Positions 1 through 8,060 of a stretch of 58,742 bases of DNA are shown here, one piece after another. The DNA is taken from positions 1 to 58,742 of the forward strand of contig SLLR01000003.1 in the NCBI GenBank assembly GCA_007134025.1, given 5' to 3'. The notes under the pieces are model-generated. The model was not told the origin of the DNA, did no database searches, and was given only the letters and a program-made list of their open reading frames with translations. Numbering within the stretch: position 1 is the first letter of the stretch; each line of letters begins with the position of its first letter. Position numbers and translations under genes: made by a program. The stretch is from Desulfuromonadaceae bacterium (lineage in GTDB: Bacteria; Desulfobacterota; Desulfuromonadia; Desulfuromonadales; Syntrophotaleaceae).

Positions 1-759
1 TTGATAAAGGGTCTGATCAAGGGCGCCTTTCCGGCCGGCCAGATCCTGGTGGCCGAGCCCCTGAAAAGTCGCCGACTGCAACTGGCCGAACGTTACGGTA
101 TCGACACCAGGGAGACCGCGGCGGAGGTGGTGCCGGCATCTCAGGTCGTGGTGCTGGCGGTTAAACCGCAGGTTGTGTTCTCCGTTATGCCTGAAATTGC
201 CAGGGTTTTCAAATCGGAGGCGCTGCTGGTTTCGATTGCTGCCGGAATCTGCAGCCTGACTCTGGAGGGCTTCTTTGCCGAGGGCGCACGGTTGGTCCGG
301 GCGATGCCTAACACGCCGGCACTGGTCGGCGCCGGAGCGACGGCGATTTGTCGGGGAAGTCGAGCGGTCGAGGAGGATATGCAGACGGCCCGTCACCTGT
401 TTGAAACGGTGGGCATGGTGCGGGTGGTCGACGAAGGCCAGATGGACGCGGTCACCGGCCTGTCTGGTTCGGGCCCGGCTTATGTGTATACCGTGATTGA
501 AGCCATGGCTGCAGGGGGCGTACAGCAGGGCCTGCCTATGGATGTGGCTCTGGCTCTGGCGGCCCAGACCGTGGCCGGAGCGGCCCGACTGGTTCTGGAA
601 GGAGGCGAGCATCCGGCGCAGCTGCGGGACAAAGTCTGCTCCCCCGGGGGCACCACCATCGCGGCGGTCAAGGCTCTGGAAGAGAAGGGCCTGCGGGCTG
701 CGCTCATGGAGGCTGTGGCCCGGGCGGCGCAGCGCTCCGCGGAGTTGGGCAATAAATGA
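1..759 (+). CDS. proC: Pyrroline-5-carboxylate reductase, 5'-truncated by the window edge
   Basis: Last step of proline synthesis: NAD(P)H reduction of 1-pyrroline-5-carboxylate to proline in the cytoplasm. The visible 252 residues begin at a point matching the first helix of the family (IKGLIKG), so the N-terminal GxGxM nucleotide-binding loop and the true start lie upstream of base 1. The family signature is present: VRAMPNTPALVGAGATA, the substrate-binding TGLSGSGPAYVY, and the C-terminal LRDKVCSPGGTTIAA. The stop TGA is at 757-759. The TTG at base 1 should not be taken as the start. The aldehyde dehydrogenase gene follows after 59 bases and may be cotranscribed. Identification is secure; only the 5' end is missing. 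Confidence 0.95.
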   Translation: MIKGLIKGAFPAGQILVAEPLKSRRLQLAERYGIDTRETAAEVVPASQVVVLAVKPQVVFSVMPEIARVFKSEALLVSIAAGICSLTLEGFFAEGARLVRAMPNTPALVGAGATAICRGSRAVEEDMQTARHLFETVGMVRVVDEGQMDAVTGLSGSGPAYVYTVIEAMAAGGVQQGLPMDVALALAAQTVAGAARLVLEGGEHPAQLRDKVCSPGGTTIAAVKALEEKGLRAALMEAVARAAQRSAELGNK

Positions 760-818
760 CTCCGGAGTTTCGTGGGCTGAGGGCTGACAGACTGGCAGGC
801 TGACAAGGAGCGCAGCAC

Positions 819-2243
819 ATGGTTGTTCGGGACAATTTGTATATCGATGGACAGTGGGTTTCTGCCAGGGGGCGGGAAACGCTGCAGGTGGTCAATCCGG
901 CCACAGAAGAAGTTATCGCTACGGTACCGGCCGGTACCGTGCAGGATGCTGCCGCCGCGGTCTGCGCGGCGCGGGCGGCTTTTGCCGGCTGGGCGGCGAC
1001 TCCAATAGAGGAGCGTGCTTCCTGGCTTAAAAAGCTGGCGGAAGGTTTGCGGGCGCGAGCCGAGGAACTGGCCAACATCATTACCGCCGAACTTGGCATG
1101 CCGCTGGACTTTTCCCGGTCTATTCAGATCGCCATGCCTCTCGATATTATAGAAGGCTTTGCCGATATGGTAGACTGCTTTCAAGACGAGCACATCGGCA
1201 ACGCTCTGGTGGTGCGGGAACCGGTCGGCGTGGTGGCCTGTATCACCCCCTGGAACTACCCACTTCTACAGGTCGTACTCAAGGTTGCGCCGGCCCTTCT
1301 GGCCGGTTGTACGGTAATCCTCAAGCCCAGTGAAATAACCCCCCTTGACGCCTTTCTGCTGGCCGATGTCGCGACCCAGGTCGGATTGCCGGCCGGGGTG
1401 TTCAATCTGGTCAGCGGCACCGGTGAAGAAGTCGGGGAATGTCTGGCGGGGCATCCCGAGGTTGACATGATCTCCTTTACCGGCTCGACTCGCGCCGGTC
1501 GGCGGGTGTCGGAACTGGCGGCGGCCACTGTTAAGCGTGTCGCCCTGGAACTGGGGGGCAAATCTCCGGCCCTGGTGCTGGATGACGCAAATCTCGCTGC
1601 GGCGATAGAATCAACCCTTGAAAGCTGTTTCATCAATTCCGGCCAGACCTGCGACGCCATGACCAGGCTGCTGGTCCCGGAGACGCTCTACGAGCGGGCG
1701 GTGGCCCTGGCAATAAAAGGGGCAAGTAAATTTTCCGTCGGCGATCCCATGGGGGGCGAAGCCAAGCTGGGACCTCTGGTTTCGGCCCGTCAGTTGCGGC
1801 GGGTCAGAGACTATATTCAAAAAGGCATCGAGGAAGGTGCGCAACTGTTGTGCGGCGGCGTCGGGCCGCCGGCCGGGCTGGAGCGGGGTTACTATGTGTC
1901 GCCGACGGTTTTCGGCCGGGTGACGCCTGAGATGATCATTGCCCGCGAGGAGGTCTTCGGACCGGTATTGTCAATTATTACTTATCGGGACGAAGAGGAA
2001 GCGGTTCGCATCGCCAACGAAACCGATTACGGTCTGGCGGCCGCAGTCTGGTCGGCTGATGAACAGCGTGCGCTGGCTGTGGCCCTTCGGTTACGGGCCG
2101 GACAGGTCGCGGTCAACGGCGGGCCGGATAATCCGCTGGCGCCTTTTGGCGGCTATAAGCAGTCGGGCAACGGGCGAGAGATGGGCCGTTACGGACTGGA
2201 GGAGTTTCTCGAGGTCAAAGCAATTCGAATGCCGGAAAAGTGA
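819..2243 (+). CDS. NAD(P)-dependent aldehyde dehydrogenase family protein
   Basis: Oxidises an aldehyde to the acid with NAD(P)+; the substrate cannot be read from sequence. The ATG at 819 has an AAGGAG ribosome site eight bases upstream, and 474 residues is the usual family length. Motifs in order are the Rossmann segment ITPWNYPL near residue 142, [11 protein letters not shown], the general base Glu244 in LELGGKSP, the nucleophile Cys278 in [17 protein letters not shown], and the C-terminal [14 protein letters not shown]. No terminator is visible before the conserved leader element at 2271, so the next operon may have its own control. Proximity to proC could suggest a proline-related aldehyde, but the protein is not the long glutamate-semialdehyde dehydrogenase type and I do not assign that role. 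Confidence 0.93.
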   Translation: MVVRDNLYIDGQWVSARGRETLQVVNPATEEVIATVPAGTVQDAAAAVCAARAAFAGWAATPIEERASWLKKLAEGLRARAEELANIITAELGMPLDFSRSIQIAMPLDIIEGFADMVDCFQDEHIGNALVVREPVGVVACITPWNYPLLQVVLKVAPALLAGCTVILKPSEITPLDAFLLADVATQVGLPAGVFNLVSGTGEEVGECLAGHPEVDMISFTGSTRAGRRVSELAAATVKRVALELGGKSPALVLDDANLAAAIESTLESCFINSGQTCDAMTRLLVPETLYERAVALAIKGASKFSVGDPMGGEAKLGPLVSARQLRRVRDYIQKGIEEGAQLLCGGVGPPAGLERGYYVSPTVFGRVTPEMIIAREEVFGPVLSIITYRDEEEAVRIANETDYGLAAAVWSADEQRALAVALRLRAGQVAVNGGPDNPLAPFGGYKQSGNGREMGRYGLEEFLEVKAIRMPEK

Positions 2244-2270
2244 CGGGTTCGCAAAGAAGTTATTAGGAGA

Positions 2271-2393
2271 GCGACCCGATGTACGCCTCCGCGCAAGGCC
2301 TTGATTCCCTTGCCACAAGAAAAAACTGCTCGTTTCCCAGAGGAAAACTGCGCTGTATACATCCGAAGTTTTTGGATAGATACTACCTGGGAC
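2271..2393 (+). promoter_or_regulatory. Conserved structured leader element, copy B (upstream of etfBA operon)
   Basis: This non-coding stretch closely matches the minus-strand stretch at about 9570-9454. Shared blocks include CCGATGTACGCCTC, CAAGG, CTTGATT, CCACAA, TGCTCGTTTCCC, GGAAAAC and GCGCTGTAT; I count roughly fifteen substitutions in about 100 aligned bases. Two hairpins are drawn: GTTTCC/GGAAAAC near 2332-2347, whose loop is CAGA here and CTTC in the other copy, and ATCCGAA-GTT-TTTGGAT at 2361-2377. The second keeps the GTT loop and shows compensatory pair changes against the other copy. Here alone GATGTA (2279-2284) can also pair with TACATC (2358-2363). The element ends about 47 bases before etfB. 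It is inferred to be a cis-acting RNA; function is unknown. Confidence 0.6.
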
Positions 2394-2440
2394 CGGCGGG
2401 CAACTCGAATTGAGCTGAAAGGTCAGAGAAGTCACCCCAC

Positions 2441-3238
2441 ATGCATATCGTTGTCTGCCTCAAACAGGTTCCCGATACCGCCAATGTCCGGATTAATCCG
2501 GAAACCAACACCCTCATGCGGGAAGGGGTGGAAAGTATCACCAACCCGTTCGACGAATACGCACTCGAGCAAGCCTTGCGTCTCAAGAACTCCCATGGTG
2601 CAAAGGTGACCACGTTGACCATGGGGCCGCCGCAGGCGGAAGTGGTTTTGCGCGAGGCCATTGCTCGCGGGGCCGACCAAGGTTTCCTCATCAGTGACCG
2701 CGCCTTTGCCGGCGCCGATACCTGGGCCACTTCCTACGTGATCTCTCGAGCTATCAAGAAGCTCAATCCCGCTGTGGACATGGTGTTCTTTGGCAAGCAG
2801 GCTATCGACGGGGAAACTGCGCAAGTGGGTCCCGGCGTCTCCGAGTTTCTTAATTACAAGCTCGTCACCTACGCCCGTTCGATCACTGTAGGTGCCGACG
2901 GTAGGTTCACTGCGGAAACTCTCATGGACGAAGGCATGGAGGTGGTCGAGGGTCCGCTCCCTGTGGTTGTCACAGTGCTAAGGGATGGCCCGCTGCCACG
3001 CTACGCTACTCTGGCCGGTTGGATGCGCGCCCGCCATGCTAAAATCCCGGTATGGGGTGTCACCGGGCTCGGGGTCGTGCCCGAGCTTTGCGGGCTCAAG
3101 GGATCTCCCACCCGTGTGATGAAAATTTTTGTACCACCCGGGAAAACTGGCGGTATCCGCATGGATGGTCGCGAAATGCCCTCGCTGGCCGTGGAAGCCA
3201 TTCTGAAGATCCTCCGCGATAAAGGGGTCTCCAAATGA
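2441..3238 (+). CDS. etfB: Electron transfer flavoprotein, beta subunit
   Basis: Small subunit of the soluble ETF heterodimer, which carries electrons from acyl-CoA-type dehydrogenases to a quinone reductase. It has 265 residues, typical for the family. It starts MHIVVCLKQVPDT and contains the adenine-nucleotide-binding NPFDEYALEQALRLK, VVFFGKQAIDGETAQVGP and a conserved LPVVVTVLRDGPLPRY. The TGA stop overlaps the ATG of etfA by four bases, so the two subunits are translationally coupled. The start ATG at 2441 has only a modest purine-rich site upstream (AAAGG/AGAGAAG). The conserved leader element lies just before it. Sequence alone does not tell me whether this ETF is bifurcating. Confidence 0.95.
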   Translation: MHIVVCLKQVPDTANVRINPETNTLMREGVESITNPFDEYALEQALRLKNSHGAKVTTLTMGPPQAEVVLREAIARGADQGFLISDRAFAGADTWATSYVISRAIKKLNPAVDMVFFGKQAIDGETAQVGPGVSEFLNYKLVTYARSITVGADGRFTAETLMDEGMEVVEGPLPVVVTVLRDGPLPRYATLAGWMRARHAKIPVWGVTGLGVVPELCGLKGSPTRVMKIFVPPGKTGGIRMDGREMPSLAVEAILKILRDKGVSK

Positions 3239-4362
3239 GCGACGCACCCACTTCCATCTCCCCGGAAAACTGCCGAGGTTGCAAGGCTTGCCTGCAATCC
3301 TCCTCGATCGGGGAAGTCATCGCTGCGTCCGGCGATGTCACAGATCACAATACGCCTGCTGTCCACCGGGGTGTGTGGGTGTTTGCCGAACAACACCAAG
3401 GCAAAATGCGCGAGGTAGCTTACGAACTGCTGGCCGCCGGTCGAGGTCTTGCCAATGAATGTGGCTGCGACCTTGCCGCCGTGGTTCTGGGCCATAACAT
3501 CGCCCATTCCGCTGCACCGCTCATTGCCGCGGGTGCCGACAGGGTTCTGCTGGTTGATCACCCGGAGCTGGCCCGCTACGAGGCGGAGACCTATACCGAC
3601 GCCCTCTGCCAACTTATCGTTCGCCATAAGCCGGAAATTTTGCTGGCTGGCGCTACTGCCGTGGGGCGTGCCTTTTTGGGCAAAGTCGCGATTCGCGCTA
3701 ATACAGGTCTCACTGCGGATTGCACCGCTCTGAGTGTTGATCCATCGATGTGCCTGCTCCACCAGACGCGCCCGGCCCTCGGTGGCAACATCATGGCGAC
3801 CATCATGACGCCCCACCACCGGCCGCAAATGGCCACGGTGCGGCCGCATGTTTTCAAGGCGAACGTTCCGGATCCCGCCCGTGCCGGCCAAACCCTTGTT
3901 GAAGCACTCGAACTCGCACCCGCCACCTTCCGCGTCATCCTCTCTGCCGCCACCAAAAGTTCTCTCAATATTGCCGATGCCGACATCGTTGTGGCCGGTG
4001 GCCGCGGCCTTAAAAAGGCCGAAAACCTGGTCCTGCTTCATCGTCTCGCCGAGCATCTTGGTGGCGTGGTGGGCGTCTCCCGTGCCTGCGTGGATTACGG
4101 TTGGGCTTCCGCCGCCCGGCAAGTTGGCCAAACCGGCAAAACCATCCGCCCCAAAATCTACCTTGCTTTCGGCATTTCCGGCGCTGTGCAGCACATTGCC
4201 GGCATTCGCGGCGCGGAAACCATCATCGCCGTCAACAGTGATCCCCACGCGCCTATCTTCGATGTCGCAGACCTCGGCATCGTCGGTGACCTGACCGTCA
4301 TCCTGCCCGCCCTGCTCGAGGCTCTTGGCGCCCAATCAGTTCCCAATTCAGGCCAACCATGA
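3235..4362 (+). CDS. etfA: Electron transfer flavoprotein, alpha subunit, with a reduced N-terminal ferredoxin remnant
   Basis: Binds FAD and pairs with EtfB. After a short head, the canonical ETF-alpha domain begins at GVWVFAEQ near residue 46. The C-terminal FAD-binding domain is clear: VVAGGRGLKKAENL, VGVSRACVDYGWA, RQVGQTGKTIRPKIY, AFGISGAVQHIAGI and VNSDPHAPIFDVAD. The head carries ENCRGCKACLQSSS. Many anaerobe EtfA proteins carry a full two-cluster ferredoxin domain here, but only three cysteines remain and the fourth ligand position is Ser, so a cluster seems unlikely. Leu codon use near the 3' end favours CTC/CTT over CTG, unlike most genes here. It overlaps both neighbours by four bases. 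Confidence 0.94.
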   Translation: MSDAPTSISPENCRGCKACLQSSSIGEVIAASGDVTDHNTPAVHRGVWVFAEQHQGKMREVAYELLAAGRGLANECGCDLAAVVLGHNIAHSAAPLIAAGADRVLLVDHPELARYEAETYTDALCQLIVRHKPEILLAGATAVGRAFLGKVAIRANTGLTADCTALSVDPSMCLLHQTRPALGGNIMATIMTPHHRPQMATVRPHVFKANVPDPARAGQTLVEALELAPATFRVILSAATKSSLNIADADIVVAGGRGLKKAENLVLLHRLAEHLGGVVGVSRACVDYGWASAARQVGQTGKTIRPKIYLAFGISGAVQHIAGIRGAETIIAVNSDPHAPIFDVADLGIVGDLTVILPALLEALGAQSVPNSGQP

Positions 4363-6011
4363 ACACACCATCCAGTCCACCGCAAGCGTCTCCGTTGAAC
4401 GTCGACATCCTGTGTGTCGGTGCGGGTGTCGCATCCCTCTCCACGGCCCTCGCTCTGTTGCGTTGCCATAAAAAAACCGGCGGTGGGAAACCCCCACCCC
4501 GCGTCGTCGTACTTGAAAAATCCCGCTCCATCGGCAACCATGTGCTGTCCGGCGCAGTGATTGACCCTGCCGCCTTTGAGGGTCTGCTGAACGAAGAGGA
4601 AATCCGTCGCCTGCCCGTGGAAGCCCACGTCACCCGCGAGGCGTTCCGTTTTCTCGCCGGTGCCCGGGTTTCGCTGCCCATTCCCTGGGTGCCATCCATG
4701 ATGCGCGCCCACGGGTTCCCCATCGGGTCGCTTAGCAGAATAACCCGTTACCTTGCGATGCTTTGCGAGGCCGAGGGAGCCGAAATTTACTGCGGTTTCG
4801 CCGTCACCGAATGGCTGGAGGATGAAACCGGCCGCATCATCGGCGCTCGCACCGGCCCTCGCGGTATGAACCGCTCCGGCCAGCCGAAATCCAACTACGC
4901 TCCGTCCGAGGAAATTCGCGCCCGTGCCATCGTGCTGGGCGAAGGTGCCTGCGGTTATCTGGCCGAAAGGCTCATCGCCAGTCACGGCATGGCCGCCTGC
5001 CGACCTCAGACTTACGCCCTTGGCGTCAAAGAACTTGTAGAAATCCCGAAAAACGAAGCCCGGCGCGGAGAAATCCTCCATACCTTCGGATACCCGGCCG
5101 CCACCGGCGACTACGGCGGCGGATTTGTCTACCACATATCCGCCACCGAGGTGATGGTCGGTTATGTCTATGGCCTGGACTATTCTCGACCGGAAACGGA
5201 CATCCACGCGCTTTTTCGCCGCTACAAGGCGCACCCGGCCATCGCCTCGCATATGGCCGGAGGCAAGGTCGTGGCCTACGGCGCCAAGGCAATTCCGGAA
5301 GGTGGGTTGTTTTCCGTGCCCAATCTGGTCACCGATGGCGCTCTTGTCGTCGGAGACTCCGGAGGTCTGCTCGACAGCCTGCGTATCAAGGGGATTCACA
5401 TGGCCATGCAGTCCGGACGCCTTGCCGGTGAAACCCTCGCCGCCGCATGGCGGGCCGGCGACTTCGGTGTTGCCCGTCTCGCCGCCTACGAGCGTGCCCT
5501 GCGCGACTCTCCGGTCTGGCGCCAACTTCAGCGCGTACGCAACGTGCGCGCCTCCTTCTCAAAACATATGGCCCTGGGCGTGGCTGCCGTCGGCTGCGCC
5601 TGGCTCACTCGCGGGATTCTACCCTGGTGGAAGGTGTCCATGGAACCGGACCCGTTAACGCTTCGACCGGCTCGCAGAGGGGGCGCCTCGCCCTTTGCGA
5701 ATCTCGAAGTTTCGCTGGTCTCGCCGGACCGTCTCACGGATGTGTTTCTGTCCGGCACCATCCACGAAGAGGACCAACCCTGTCACCTCCTGATTCTGGA
5801 CCGGGAAAAATGCGCCGAGTGCATCACCCGGTATGGCGCTCCCTGCCAGCACTTCTGTCCGGCGGAAGTCTACCGCCTCGAAGAAGGCCAGATCCGAGCG
5901 GACTTCTCCAATTGCGTCCACTGCAAAACATGCCAGGTCAAAGATCCCTACGCCAACATTCGCTGGACCCCGCCCACCGGCGGCGATGGACCGCGCTACA
6001 CCCGCTTGTGA
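4359..6011 (+). CDS. ETF:quinone oxidoreductase (FAD and 4Fe-4S protein)
   Basis: Membrane-associated enzyme that takes electrons from reduced ETF into the quinone pool. It is 550 residues, matching the family. The N-terminal FAD-binding VGAGVASLSTALAL has Ser in place of the last Gly of the usual GxGxxG. VVLEKSRSIGNHVLSGAVID, the FAD-contacting GDSGGLLDSLRIKGIHMAM and the C-terminal ferredoxin-like module are characteristic. In that module CPAEVYRLEE and CVHCKTCQVKDPYANIRW supply the cluster cysteines, and there is an extra CxxC (CAEC) just ahead. It is the last gene of the three-gene operon. It implies that an acyl-CoA or similar dehydrogenase elsewhere feeds the menaquinone pool through this ETF. 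Confidence 0.93.
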   Translation: MNTPSSPPQASPLNVDILCVGAGVASLSTALALLRCHKKTGGGKPPPRVVVLEKSRSIGNHVLSGAVIDPAAFEGLLNEEEIRRLPVEAHVTREAFRFLAGARVSLPIPWVPSMMRAHGFPIGSLSRITRYLAMLCEAEGAEIYCGFAVTEWLEDETGRIIGARTGPRGMNRSGQPKSNYAPSEEIRARAIVLGEGACGYLAERLIASHGMAACRPQTYALGVKELVEIPKNEARRGEILHTFGYPAATGDYGGGFVYHISATEVMVGYVYGLDYSRPETDIHALFRRYKAHPAIASHMAGGKVVAYGAKAIPEGGLFSVPNLVTDGALVVGDSGGLLDSLRIKGIHMAMQSGRLAGETLAAAWRAGDFGVARLAAYERALRDSPVWRQLQRVRNVRASFSKHMALGVAAVGCAWLTRGILPWWKVSMEPDPLTLRPARRGGASPFANLEVSLVSPDRLTDVFLSGTIHEEDQPCHLLILDREKCAECITRYGAPCQHFCPAEVYRLEEGQIRADFSNCVHCKTCQVKDPYANIRWTPPTGGDGPRYTRL

Positions 6012-6076
6012 ATTGTGCAGCCGCCATCGAATCATGGAATCCGGTGTGCGGCGCTGCAGGGTAAGGTCTGATGCCT

Positions 6077-6105
6077 GACTTCGGCGAAGTCAAGCGAGGG
6101 TTTTC
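6077..6105 (+). terminator. Possible intrinsic terminator after the ETF operon
   Basis: GACTTC-GGC-GAAGTC at 6077-6091 forms a short perfect hairpin, followed after nine bases by TTTTCTCTTCTC. The gap between stem and T-rich stretch is longer than ideal, so it may act weakly. It lies between the ETF operon and the convergent gene at 6237-6617. The rest of the 226-base gap shows nothing else I recognise. Confidence 0.3.
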
Positions 6106-6236
6106 TCTTCTCTGTTCTCTCTTCTCCGGCGAGTCTCTCGACCGCCTTGAGCCCGGTCGGTCCGGTGCTGCCAGGAACCGTCCCGCAAACAGTTGATCGT
6201 CCATCCCAATACGGAAGGCAGGGTAGAACTTCGGGG

Positions 6237-6617
6237 TTACGCGCTCAGATAGAGATCGACAGAGATCGCCACTGCCGACAGCACGAAAATGATCAGGTAA
6301 TTGAGACCCTCCTTGCTGTGATCGATGGAGGAAAGGATATAGGCGACCGCCTTTCGGTCTTCAGATTCAAGGCGATTTTGGTTTAATTTTTGAACCAGAT
6401 CCATGCCGCGAATGGCCCGTTTGCGTTTTTGGGTTATGCGATAACGGTGCAGAAAAAAACCGCAATAGCCCAGCACCCCAGCGTACCAGATAGGCCGGAA
6501 AAGCGGTGGGTAGAGGGCGTTGGCGATAAGCAGCACGCGGAAGCAGATGGAGGAGAAAAGACCAAGCAGAAAAATGGCGTTGATTACCGAAGCGGGAAGT
6601 TCTTTGGGAGCATTCAT
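6237..6617 (-). CDS. Small membrane protein of unknown function
   Basis: 126 residues, not recognised as a named family. It is predicted from composition to have membrane segments at about residues 11-33 (INAIFLLGLFSSICFRVLLI), 40-56 (LFRPIWYAGVLGYCGFFL) and 105-124 (LNYLIIFVLSAVAISVDLYL). Between the second and third is a basic, charged cytoplasmic loop (HRYRITQKRKRAIRG). Membrane hydrophobicity and the absence of any longer opposing frame support it as real. It is followed downstream by the convergent ETF operon and preceded on the same strand by the ArsC-like gene 78 bases away, so the two may be cotranscribed. No function is proposed. Confidence 0.65.
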   Translation of the reverse strand: MNAPKELPASVINAIFLLGLFSSICFRVLLIANALYPPLFRPIWYAGVLGYCGFFLHRYRITQKRKRAIRGMDLVQKLNQNRLESEDRKAVAYILSSIDHSKEGLNYLIIFVLSAVAISVDLYLSA

Positions 6618-6695
6618 AGTGATGGCTTCAATTCGGGTTGGGTGCTCAGGATCTTAAGAGACCAGCGTTTCGAAAAGAGGAAGCGGTTTTTTTGC

Positions 6696-7289
6696 TTATT
6701 GTGTCCGGAAAAAATCTCTCAGTTGCCGACGCAGGGCGTCGCGGGTGGCGCAAAAAGCCGAGAGCGTCTCCTGCTCGTCGGCCAGGTCACGGTCCGGGGC
6801 GGCGAAGTGTAATGAATAACGCCTGACTCCGGCAAAATAGAGAGGGGCCTTTTCGATTGATTCGTCGTCCAGGGCTATCACGATATGGAAAGAATCCCGT
6901 TCATAACGGCTGACCTGGAGGCTCTTCGATGTGCTGGCGTCGATGCCGATTTCGGCGAGCACGGCTCGGGTTTGTGGACGCAGGCCCTGCGGTTCGAGGG
7001 ACGCATGCAGAGCCTGCAGGCGGTCGGCAAAATCGTGATTGGTCAGATGTGCCGCCATGGGGCCGAGGCAGGAGCCGTCACTGCAGATGAACAGGACCCG
7101 CCGTCTGGCGGGGGCTTCTATCTGTACTTCATTTCGGGCCCGATTAAGTCTTTCGTAGAGAGCGATCTGCTCGGCCTGGGAGAGTTTGCGGCGGCAGGAT
7201 TTTTTCGGCCGCAGGCACAGTGAACAGCGGGTGTCGGAGCACCACTGGCATTTCAGGCAGTCGGGGCAGGGATGTTTTTTTTCAGACAT
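6696..7289 (-). CDS. LMW phosphatase/ArsC-like protein with Cys-rich N-terminus and altered P-loop
   Basis: 197 residues in two parts. Residues 8-32 hold seven cysteines (C8, 11, 14, 17, 22, 25, 32; CxxC-type spacing), probably a metal-binding ribbon. From residue 64 the protein follows the low-molecular-weight tyrosine phosphatase/arsenate reductase fold: RVLFICSDGSCLGPMAAHL at the P-loop, then HIVIALDDESIEKAP in the position of the ArsC DxVVTVCDxAxExCP segment, and a C-terminal helix starting ETLSAFCATRDALRR. The catalytic Cys69 and Cys74 are kept, but the invariant phosphate-binding Arg of C-x5-R is Leu75, so ordinary phosphatase or arsenate chemistry is doubtful. A redox or sensory role is possible. 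Family placement is fairly sure; function is open. Confidence 0.75.
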   Translation of the reverse strand: MSEKKHPCPDCLKCQWCSDTRCSLCLRPKKSCRRKLSQAEQIALYERLNRARNEVQIEAPARRRVLFICSDGSCLGPMAAHLTNHDFADRLQALHASLEPQGLRPQTRAVLAEIGIDASTSKSLQVSRYERDSFHIVIALDDESIEKAPLYFAGVRRYSLHFAAPDRDLADEQETLSAFCATRDALRRQLRDFFRTQ

Positions 7290-7403
7290 GGTCGTGCCCC
7301 ATGGCAGAGCTGAACTGCCGGTTTTTCCTCGGCCCTTCGGGCGACAGGCAGTTGCCGGTCCATCCCTTGGAAGGCTGATGAACCTGCAAGGACCGCTTCG
7401 TGG

Positions 7404-8030
7404 TCACGGAAAAAGTCTAAGCAGATCGGTTCCGGTCTCAGCCCGGTAGTCCGGGCTCAGGCCGTCGTCATGGCCGTAGCCGAAGGCACAGAAACAGGTC
7501 TGAACGCCGGCGGCTTTTCCGGCCCGCAGGTCGGTATGGTGGTCGCCGATCATAACCGCCTGTTGCGGAGCGCACTCCAACTCCCGAAGAGCTTCCAGCA
7601 CCGGCTCGGGGTCCGGCTTTTTGGCCCGCCTTCCGTCTCCGGCGATCAGCGCGGAAAAAAAGGCGTCGAGGCCCAGTTCGCAGAGAATGGCCAGGCTCAG
7701 ATCGTAGGGTTTGTTGGTGACCACCGCCATTCTGTGGCCCTGATGGCGCATGAGAAACTGGTCGATGCCAGGGAAAAGGCGGGTTTCATCCAGCAGATGA
7801 GCACGGTAGATATCGAGAAAGCGCTGTACCCGCTGAGCAGAAAAGCTTTCGCTGGGCGTTGCCCGGCGCACCAGCATGGTGGCGCCGTCACCGATCATGC
7901 GGGCGGTTTCGGAGCGATCCAGCGGCGGCAGGGACAGTTCGCCCCGCAGCAGGTTAAGAGCCGTTGTCAGGTCGGGCAATGAATCAATGAGAGTGCCGTC
8001 GAGGTCAAATAGAAACGTATTCGGTTGCAC
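7404..8030 (-). CDS. gph: Phosphoglycolate phosphatase-like HAD hydrolase
   Basis: HAD-superfamily phosphatase, 208 residues. Motif I FLFDLDGTLIDSLPDL carries the nucleophile and acid/base Asp. Motif II is AVVTNKPYD, Lys is in RRAKKPDPEP, and motif IV is MIGDHHTDLRAGKAAGV. The alpha-helical cap between residues 20 and 85 and the length fit the Gph group, which dephosphorylates 2-phosphoglycolate, although HAD substrate calls from sequence are approximate. The start is GTG at 8030 with AAGGA upstream. It is directly downstream (30 bases) of the NSS transporter and probably cotranscribed with it. Confidence 0.85.
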   Translation of the reverse strand: MQPNTFLFDLDGTLIDSLPDLTTALNLLRGELSLPPLDRSETARMIGDGATMLVRRATPSESFSAQRVQRFLDIYRAHLLDETRLFPGIDQFLMRHQGHRMAVVTNKPYDLSLAILCELGLDAFFSALIAGDGRRAKKPDPEPVLEALRELECAPQQAVMIGDHHTDLRAGKAAGVQTCFCAFGYGHDDGLSPDYRAETGTDLLRLFP

Positions 8031-8060
8031 GGGTCCTTCCTCTCTGTGGGCGGTTGACGG

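Noticed and set aside
2271-2393. Reading the etf leader element as a c-di-GMP (GEMM), glycine, fluoride or cobalamin riboswitch
   Set aside because: The diagnostic blocks of these classes are absent. No firm known class could be assigned by eye.
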